The notes under the pieces: model-generated
What the model was told of the DNA's origin: nothing
Seen by the model: the letters and a program-made list of their open reading frames with translations, nothing else
The model's database searches: none
Position numbers and translations under genes: made by a program
Source of the DNA: Dimargaris cristalligena
Taxonomy: Eukaryota; Kickxellomycota; Dimargaritomycetes; Dimargaritales; Dimargaritaceae
Length of the DNA stretch: 11,273 nucleotides
Assembly (NCBI GenBank): GCA_027576995.1
Contig: JANBQC010000770.1
Span: forward strand, 1 to 11,273
Direction of reading: 5' to 3'
Shown here: positions 1 to 5,682 of the stretch, in pieces
Layout of the letters: every line of letters begins with the position of its first letter
Numbering within the stretch: the first letter of the stretch is position 1

Positions 1-201
1 TTTTTTTTTCGCCTGGATTATTTTCGAATAGCTTGGTGACTGTGAAGTCGCTAACTAAAGGAGGTAGCAGAGAGCGAACACCTGCCGCCTTTGGGGAAAT
101 GGCAGACCAGCTTCAATGGACAGCCCCCATCTTTCGTCGCTGGAGTTTAACCCTCACTGACCAGCTCTGGTGCTGCTACCCCATTGCCCCCCTCGGTTCG
201 C
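1..201 (+). promoter_or_regulatory. ARG2 upstream/leader region with two upstream ATGs
   Basis: Upstream sequence of ARG2, beginning with a run of nine T. It holds two ATGs before the ARG2 start. The ATG at 99 opens a 71-codon frame that ends at 314 and so overlaps the ARG2 start out of frame. The ATG at 116 opens a 14-codon frame that closes at 160. The ATG at 99 has G at -3 and G at +4, a better context than the ARG2 ATG at 202, which has C at -3 and T at +4. Whether these ATGs are in the mRNA depends on the transcription start, which cannot be seen here. No TATA box or full TGASTCA site is present in this short stretch. Confidence 0.4.
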
Positions 202-314
202 ATGTCTTCCTTCACCCGGTTGAGCCAAGTCGGCGTCCGCCGCTTCCATGCCGGCCTAGGGCTGCCCGCCCGACACCCATACCCTCCCCACCGTCTCTAC
301 CTCCAGATTCTTAA
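99..314 (+). other. Overlapping upstream ORF on ARG2
   Basis: ATG at 99 in a favourable context (G at -3, G at +4) opens a 71-residue frame that runs past the ARG2 ATG at 202 in a different frame and stops TAA at 314. The peptide is Pro/Arg-rich and resembles nothing I know; its second half is simply the ARG2 coding sequence read out of frame. If transcribed, ribosomes starting here could not re-initiate at 202, so the frame would lower ARG2 output or require leaky scanning. It is not recognisably the arginine attenuator peptide, which is known from the small carbamoyl-phosphate synthetase gene. Function is inferred only from arrangement. Confidence 0.3.
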
Positions 315-2136
315 TTCCTTTCCCAGTCAACGCGAAGCCCAGCACTTCCTCCAGCGCCTCACTGGCAAGCGACGGGGCACTCAGGCACCGTCCACCGCTC
401 CTTCGCGTTTCCCCGAGTCCCCCTGGGTTGACTCTTTGCTCCGCCCCCCGGAGCGCTGGGTGGCCCTCGTGGTCGTACCCGTTGCTGGAGTACCCCCAGC
501 CCAGCAAACCCAGGTGGCCCAAATGCTGGTTCACTTGCAGCAACTGGGTCTGTCCCCCGTGGTATTACTCCAGAATCCCCCCCTGCCGAAGGCCAGGCCT
601 CCAGCTCCCGCTACTTCGACTACTCCAACCCTCCCCATTGCGTCTGAGACAGTGGCCCCTTCCGTCGCCCGCGCCCGCCAAGCCCTTTCCCAGGCCTGTT
701 TCCAGTTCAGCGACGCCATTGACTCTATACCGGGGGGAAAGGCCCGCCCCGTCACGACCGATGTCTTTCGCCAAGGGACCTCCTCGTCCCAGCCCGAGGT
801 GGACCTGGGCCCCATTATAACTGCGCTCCAGGCCCAGCGGATTCCGGTCATTGCCCCATTGGCCTTGGACCGCCAGCCCGGCGCCTTACGTCAGCTTGTT
901 TTACCCACATCAGAGGCCTTGGTCCGGTTGGCCCGTACCATGGGTACTAGTGACCGATTCCGTATCCCACAGACCGAGCCTAGCCCGGGTCTGTTGGAAT
1001 CGGCGGCACTTGGGAACGATCAGACTCAGACTCCGATACCGGCCCGCGCATGCAAAATTATTTACATCACGCCCGATGCCCGCTGGCTATCATCCGTTGT
1101 AGACGCCGCCGAGGGATCAACTAGTAACCTCAACTTTATTAACCTCCGCGATGAGTACCCGAGCCTCCGCTCCCGTCTAGTCAACGTGAGCCAGGGTAAA
1201 AATCAGTCTCCCGGGGCCGCTCGCTCCCATACCACTGCCAAACCAACGCATCTAGTAGCCAGCCCGACTGAGCCATCTCCACCCGTTTCTTCCCCACAGG
1301 CTGCCCAGGCCCGACTGGCCGTCGGGATACTGGATACCCTACAGGACTGTCTACAGGCTCTACCGGCCACGGCTTCGGCCATTATAGTCAGCCCCGATAC
1401 GGTCAACCACTCCATCCAAAACTGGATCACCGATAAGCCCATTGCAGCAACAACGGCCCCGGGCCGGACCGATCCTTTCGATGATCTCGTCCAACCGGCT
1501 ACCCCTATCGCCTCTACCTTTCCGCTGGCGGGCAATCGGGGTCGGTGGTCAAACTCTTTAACGTTAGACCAGCTGTCCTCTTCACCAGTGTCCCGATCTC
1601 CCCCAACGGTAGTCCTTCGGCATGGGTTTAGCGTAACCACCCATGCGTCGCTGGACACCGTCGATACCATCAAGCTACAGGCCCTACTCGAAAGCTCCTT
1701 CCGCCGAACCTTACAGGCGGAGGCCTACTGGAAACGTATCCGGCCTATCATTAGCACTATTATTGTGGTGGGGGATTACGAGGGGGCTGCCATTCTGACC
1801 CTCGAAGATGGGCAGCCGAGCCCCCCCGCCCCGGACTCCCCCCCCTCCCCTGCAAGGTTCCCTTATCTGGACAAATTTGCCATCTCTCCGCAGAGTCAGG
1901 GCATGGGGATCGCCGATATCCTCTGGAAGAACATGCAATTGTTTTACGGTGGGCAGCCATGGACATGGCGGAGCCGAAGTAACAATGGTGTTAATAAGTG
2001 GTATTTTAGCCACTCCGACGGGCACATCCGCCTTCCCAACAGCCACTGGGTTTGTTTTTGGAGTGGGCCCAGTGGCTGGCTACACATTGATGACTATATT
2101 CGCATCGCCCGCGCCGTCCCTGCATCCTTTGTATAA
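202..2136 (+). CDS. ARG2: N-acetylglutamate synthase, mitochondrial (amino-acid acetyltransferase)
   Basis: Makes N-acetylglutamate from glutamate and acetyl-CoA, the first step of ornithine/arginine synthesis, in the mitochondrial matrix. The product is 644 residues in one exon. The frame stays open upstream to 184, but 202 is its first ATG and the next in-frame Met is about 100 residues in. Residues 1-30 are rich in Arg, Ser and Leu without acidic residues, as in a matrix-targeting peptide. A short segment matching the fungal NAGS N-terminus (ILNSFPSQREAQHFLQRL) follows at about 36-53. A diverged amino-acid-kinase-like domain fills roughly 85-480, with a low-complexity Ser/Pro/Thr stretch. 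The C-terminal NAT (GNAT-like) domain spans about 490-640 and carries the family signatures FPYLDKFAI (near 552-560) and WRSRSNNGVNKWYF (589-602), then LPNSHWVCFW. A Pro/Ser-rich insert precedes the PYLDKF strand. Length suits fungal NAGS, which is somewhat shorter in S. cerevisiae. The call rests mainly on the NAT domain; the kinase-like part is poorly conserved, as is usual. Confidence 0.92.
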   Translation: MSSFTRLSQVGVRRFHAGLGLPARHPYPPHRLYLQILNSFPSQREAQHFLQRLTGKRRGTQAPSTAPSRFPESPWVDSLLRPPERWVALVVVPVAGVPPAQQTQVAQMLVHLQQLGLSPVVLLQNPPLPKARPPAPATSTTPTLPIASETVAPSVARARQALSQACFQFSDAIDSIPGGKARPVTTDVFRQGTSSSQPEVDLGPIITALQAQRIPVIAPLALDRQPGALRQLVLPTSEALVRLARTMGTSDRFRIPQTEPSPGLLESAALGNDQTQTPIPARACKIIYITPDARWLSSVVDAAEGSTSNLNFINLRDEYPSLRSRLVNVSQGKNQSPGAARSHTTAKPTHLVASPTEPSPPVSSPQAAQARLAVGILDTLQDCLQALPATASAIIVSPDTVNHSIQNWITDKPIAATTAPGRTDPFDDLVQPATPIASTFPLAGNRGRWSNSLTLDQLSSSPVSRSPPTVVLRHGFSVTTHASLDTVDTIKLQALLESSFRRTLQAEAYWKRIRPIISTIIVVGDYEGAAILTLEDGQPSPPAPDSPPSPARFPYLDKFAISPQSQGMGIADILWKNMQLFYGGQPWTWRSRSNNGVNKWYFSHSDGHIRLPNSHWVCFWSGPSGWLHIDDYIRIARAVPASFV

Positions 2137-2564
2137 TTCATACTGCCCTATTCGATAACACTGAACTAGATATTCAAATCCTTGGAGTGCTAGTGTAAGT
2201 ATGGGCCAGCTAAGTTAACAATAGGACCAGGGGTAACATTAATGGTATATCATATATGGTTGTTCGGTTACATGATTATTATGGTATTGTATATTAAAGC
2301 TTTATTATTTCTAGAATATCGAACCGACCTAAGCCTTGAGGTGCGACTGGTACTTAATAGGATCACAGTGGGTGGTCGTATGTAGTGACAGAGACGCCCG
2401 AAAGGGGGTGGGGTGTACCCACCAACCCCGGCCAGACTGGTGCAGCCAAAAACGATAGAAAATCGCGGGTAATGTCCACTATATTAGGGGCATTGGTTTA
2501 TATCCTTATCCAGTCAATGGACAAAGAGGAGGGAGGTGGGGTGTAGTGAAAGAAAATGAGTTAT
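2137..2564. other. Convergent 3' spacer between ARG2 and the HSDL2-like gene
   Basis: AT-rich 428-base spacer between two convergent stop codons, expected to hold both 3' UTRs and polyadenylation sites. No open frame of note and no canonical AATAAA close to either stop. A small inverted repeat, GGTGGG with CCCACC around a five-base GTGTA loop, lies at 2407-2423 in a G-rich patch. I see no gene here. Confidence 0.6.
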
Positions 2565-3782
2565 TTACAATTTGCTGTAGAATCCACTGCGCAGACGAAT
2601 CACCTCACCGGTAACCTTGTCGTCCACAAAGAAGTCGGGTATCAGTTCATGCTGGGGCACGGAGGGATCGACTTGGTATTTAGCTAAATCGGTGACGCCC
2701 AATTCGCGCAGCAAAATCTCATCGATGCAGAACTGGCCGGTGAAGGAGCGGGACGGACGGGTAAGGATGTGGTGGGCGGAGTCGGCCATGATCTCCGGGG
2801 TGCGGGCCTTTGATGTTTGCTCGCTGATACCCCCGAGCATTTTCATGGCGGCAGTTTCGATTACGGTGAAGGGCCAGAGGGCATTGACCGCAATACCGTA
2901 GGAACGGAATTCCTCGGCCATACCCAGGACGCACATGGACATGCCGAACTTGGCCATGGTGTACGCGACGTGGTTCTGGAACCAGCGGGGTTCCATGGAG
3001 AGGGGCGGGGAAAGGTTCAGAATGTGGGGATTGGTGGCCTTGCGCAGGTGGGGCAGGGCCAGTTTGGACACCAGCCAGGTACCGCGGGCATTGATCTGGT
3101 TCATCAAATCGTACTCCTTGGCGCTGGTTTGGGCGGTGTTGGTGAGGCGGATGGCCGACGCATTATTAATCAAAATGTCGATGCCCCCGAACTTGGCGAT
3201 GGCTTGGTTAATGGCGTTCTGGACCTGGGCTTCGTCGCGAATGTCGCAGACCACCGGGAGGGCCTTGCCGCCGGCTTTTTCGATTTCATCGGCTGCAGTG
3301 TAAATGGTACCGGGCAGCTGGCGGGGTGTACCGGATTAAGTTAGAGGTGGTCATAATGAGTAAAGTTAGTAATACGGAATGATGTAATTAGAAGGATACT
3401 CAACAAAACATGCATATGGAGGGGGGGATGTAGTGTGGATCCGATGTAGTCGATTTTATTATGATTAAGGCATACCTTGGGGTGGGGGGTGGCGGTTTTG
3501 GCGGCCACTACAACATTGGCACCATCACGGGCGGCGCGGAGGGCGATGGCTTTACCGATACCGCTAATACCGTATGGTATGGCATTGATGGGTCAGTCCA
3601 AAGATAATAAGAAAGTGCGGTGGTTAAGTACAGCGTCGTTCAGCACCGTTTATTAGACGGACAAAGGCCAACAAATGGTTAAGTATCTGGAGTGTGCGAC
3701 CGAAAAAGACTTCAACGGCTCGCGAGAAAGAGACCTACCGAGAAGCACCGCTAATAAAAAGGGTCTTGCCGGCCAAGGACAT
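2565..3782 (-). CDS. HSDL2: HSDL2-like peroxisomal short-chain dehydrogenase/reductase, three exons
   Basis: NAD(P)-dependent short-chain dehydrogenase of the HSDL2 (hydroxysteroid dehydrogenase-like 2) type, a family tied to peroxisomal lipid metabolism; the substrate is unknown. Read on the minus strand, exon 1 is 3782-3739, exon 2 3563-3476 and exon 3 3317-2565; joined in frame they give 294 residues. The junctions rebuild the dinucleotide-binding motif SGASRGIG (residues 11-18) and the family-typical stretch VVVAAKTATPHPK, continuing into GTIYTAADEIEKAGGKALP. Further signatures are NNASAI (from 95), and the catalytic Ser147, Tyr163 and Lys167 (in LSPP and YTMAK), then the HSDL2-like tail SFTGQFCIDEILLRELGV and IPDFFVDD. 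Animal HSDL2 carries an extra C-terminal SCP2 sterol-carrier domain; this protein lacks it and instead ends in SKL, a textbook type-1 peroxisomal signal. It diverges from the TMEM223-like gene. An annotation starting inside exon 3 would lose the cofactor motif. Confidence 0.9.
3318..3475 (-). other. Intron 2 of the HSDL2-like gene
   Basis: 158-base GT-AG intron, phase 0. Donor GTATGC directly follows the AAG codon ending PHPK, acceptor CAG precedes the CTG codon, and a CTAAC branch site lies at 3340-3344, about 23 bases from the acceptor. The join is supported by the unbroken HSDL2-like protein sequence across it. Confidence 0.87.
3564..3738 (-). other. Intron 1 of the HSDL2-like gene
   Basis: 175-base GT-AG intron splitting the Arg codon of the SGASRGIG motif after its second base. 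Donor GTAGGT, acceptor TAG, and a CTGAC branch-like sequence at 3592-3596, about 29 bases before the acceptor. The join restores the glycine-rich cofactor motif exactly. Confidence 0.87.
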
Positions 3783-3803
3783 GGTGAAAAGGGGTTCGAA
3801 TGA

Positions 3804-3828
3804 GGTTGGGTTGGGTTGAGTTGAGTCG
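3804..3828. repeat. GGTTG pentamer tandem repeat
   Basis: Five tandem five-base units: three GGTTG, then AGTTG and AGTCG. It lies 21-46 bases upstream of the HSDL2-like ATG and would read as a CAACC-rich tract in its 5' leader. Probably a simple-sequence tract without specific function. Confidence 0.6.
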
Positions 3829-4222
3829 GGTGAAAGGACGAAGAGCAGGGGAGATGAAACTGCCGGGTAGAGAAGCAATGGGGAGCACACTACTAAACTC
3901 AGTGGGTTTCATAAGAGGTGGGTTTTATACAGAAAGGACCTGGAGGCAGTAAGTGTATGGGACTTGGTCCAAAACCGGCAGCTGATAATATAAAGGGCCA
4001 GTCGAGTTCCCGGCCCCGAGGCCCGTGGTGCGTGTGACTGGGAAGTGGGTGGGTCTCCTCCCGCTTATTTGCCCATACAATATCCCTCATGCTATTTGTG
4101 GTTTGCACATGAAATTCCGCCTGGTGAAATTATATAGCTCTGGTTTGCACTTGCTTACCTAGAACAACTACTACACCACTCCGACAGCCACGCGTCATTA
4201 AGCTGTTATACTCGGTTACTGG

Positions 4223-4229
4223 TCACGTG
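4223..4229. promoter_or_regulatory. E-box TCACGTG (Cbf1/bHLH-type site)
   Basis: TCACGTG, matching the core bound by fungal bHLH factors of the Cbf1 type. It lies in the divergent promoter between the HSDL2-like and TMEM223-like genes, nearer the latter. A 7-mer match alone is weak evidence of use. Confidence 0.3.
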
Positions 4230-4439
4230 GATGGAATACCTCCCCCATCGGACCCACTGGGATATGGACGATCCAGGCCACATCCTCCGGTACCGCCGAC
4301 CGTCGGAGGAACCGCATTGCCCGTCCACCCTTTCATTCTACACTATGGCTCACCCACCTTTAGGGGTCCGTAGCCGCTTTATTTAGATTCGCACATTCCC
4401 CCCTGCTTTTTTTTTGTCCCCCTCCCGTCAACCTCGATT

Positions 4440-5360
4440 ATGTTGCCCGCCTCGACTCTGCTTCGGCTGAATCCCCGGCACTTCGCTGCTGTGGGCCGCC
4501 TAGTCCGAACCAATGCCCCAATCCCGACCGTTCTATTCCCCCGGATCGCCCAACGCCCGACTGCTGCCACAGCCTCCTCCATTAATGGCCTCTTCTACTC
4601 TTCCAAGGTGTCCGTTCCCAAAGTTGAAGTCCCCCAGCCCAATCAACTAGCCAAACACGAGGCTACTATCGCCGGTATACTTCGGGTTCTTGGTTCGACC
4701 AACCGCCGTACTCTAACTCCCGCCGAGCTCCACCAGGCCCGGCTGTTCCTCAACTATGCGCACAGCAAGGATATCGTCATTTACCAAAAAGACGGCAAAA
4801 AATTCACCCAAATCGCCACTATTGCTCTGGTGGTTCAGCTGCTCTTTTGGCTGAACTTGGCCCACCTGGCCTACCTTAATATGCGCGTCGAAAAGCCCAG
4901 GGATGACCCGGTCACCCCCGCCGATGCGGCCTCCGCTACAGCTACGGCTACGGATACGACCACGACTACAGACGAGCCCCTAGAATTCGTGCTAGCCCCA
5001 CATTCCCAGCGCCTTGGTGTAGCCGCCTCCTTCTTCGTCGTGGGTAGCGTGATTTCCGCCATGATTTACCTATATTCATCCACCCTGGTGACGCGGGTTA
5101 CCTTGCGCAAGGGATCCCAGGCCCTGCGGATTCGGACCGCCCGGTTATTCCAACCCTCCGAACGGGAATACCCCCTACTGGCCACCACCTCCGTGGGCCG
5201 CCTGTGTGGCCAGGACGGCAGTATGCTGGCGGAGAATGGGTCGAATCACTATTACCTGCGTTGCCATGGTCGTGGTATCGGATATCAGCTGGACCGGCGG
5301 GCAGAATTTTTGGAGCCCCGGGTCTGGAATACCCTCTTTTTCCGTCAACCACCGAAATAA
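4440..5360 (+). CDS. TMEM223-like mitochondrial inner-membrane protein
   Basis: 306-residue single-exon protein, probably the fungal relative of TMEM223, an inner-membrane protein which in humans assists cytochrome c oxidase assembly through COX2 synthesis. The first 45 residues are rich in Arg, Ala, Ser and Pro with almost no acidic residues, as in a mitochondrial presequence. A conserved-looking lead-in KDIVIYQKDGKKF (110-122) precedes transmembrane helix 1 (about 124-146). A polar loop with a Thr/Ala/Asp low-complexity run (about 160-180) separates it from helix 2 (about 191-213). The C-terminal soluble part begins RVTLRKGSQALRIRT and ends near WNTLFF. This order (short lead-in, two helices, beta-rich tail with a basic segment after helix 2) is that of TMEM223. 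The overall arrangement and scattered residues support the call, but identity is low and another two-helix mitochondrial protein (TMEM186-like) remains possible. The start at 4440 is the first ATG in frame and gives the presequence. Confidence 0.6.
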   Translation: MLPASTLLRLNPRHFAAVGRLVRTNAPIPTVLFPRIAQRPTAATASSINGLFYSSKVSVPKVEVPQPNQLAKHEATIAGILRVLGSTNRRTLTPAELHQARLFLNYAHSKDIVIYQKDGKKFTQIATIALVVQLLFWLNLAHLAYLNMRVEKPRDDPVTPADAASATATATDTTTTTDEPLEFVLAPHSQRLGVAASFFVVGSVISAMIYLYSSTLVTRVTLRKGSQALRIRTARLFQPSEREYPLLATTSVGRLCGQDGSMLAENGSNHYYLRCHGRGIGYQLDRRAEFLEPRVWNTLFFRQPPK

Positions 5361-5682
5361 GGTTGGACGGTGGGGGTTGGTTACTTGATATAACCATTCA
5401 CTCTCTGACCTAATAATTTAACCAAAAATAAATTTAGAGTATATTTATTTTTCCAAATCAGACAGTGAAAAAAAAATGAATGCAAATGTACGGGGATAAC
5501 AGAGACCTGGATTCTGGAACTACTGAGATTCCTGGGCCAGTTAAAGTAGGTAAAATAAACATACTACCATGATTTAAAGCCCGAGAACTCGTAAGTATTA
5601 CCCTGTTAATGTAATTTCAATAAAACTATAGACCTGGGGAGAGGGGGTGGGCAGCTAATTGCCCGTTCTAACTAAACAATAT
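5361..5682. other. Convergent 3' spacer between the TMEM223-like gene and HIS4
   Basis: AT-rich 322-base spacer between two convergent stops. AATAAA at 5427-5432 is 67 bases past the TMEM223-like stop and is a plausible polyadenylation signal for it. The only minus-strand AATAAA (5444-5449) is about 235 bases past the HIS4 stop, so HIS4 may use a non-canonical signal. No gene seen. Confidence 0.55.

Larger units (their letters stand above)
3783..4439. promoter_or_regulatory. Divergent promoter region, HSDL2-like gene / TMEM223-like gene
   Basis: 657-base intergenic region shared by two divergent starts. On the HSDL2 side the leader contains five near-perfect GGTTG pentamers (plus strand 3804-3828), read as CAACC repeats in that transcript. 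A perfect palindromic E-box, TCACGTG, is at 4223-4229, about 210 bases upstream of the TMEM223-like ATG. A TATAAA on the plus strand at 3989-3994 is too far from the TMEM223-like start to assign. Just before the ATG at 4440 is a pyrimidine-rich tract with nine consecutive T, common in fungal leaders. The roles are inferred from position. Confidence 0.45.

Noticed and set aside
1203..1673. 156-codon open frame antisense to ARG2
   Set aside because: Shadow of the GC-rich ARG2 reading frame with no protein features.
2407..2423. GGTGGG/CCCACC hairpin as a bacterial-type terminator
   Set aside because: The genome is eukaryotic, the arms are six bases, and no U-run follows; it is probably incidental to the G-rich patch.
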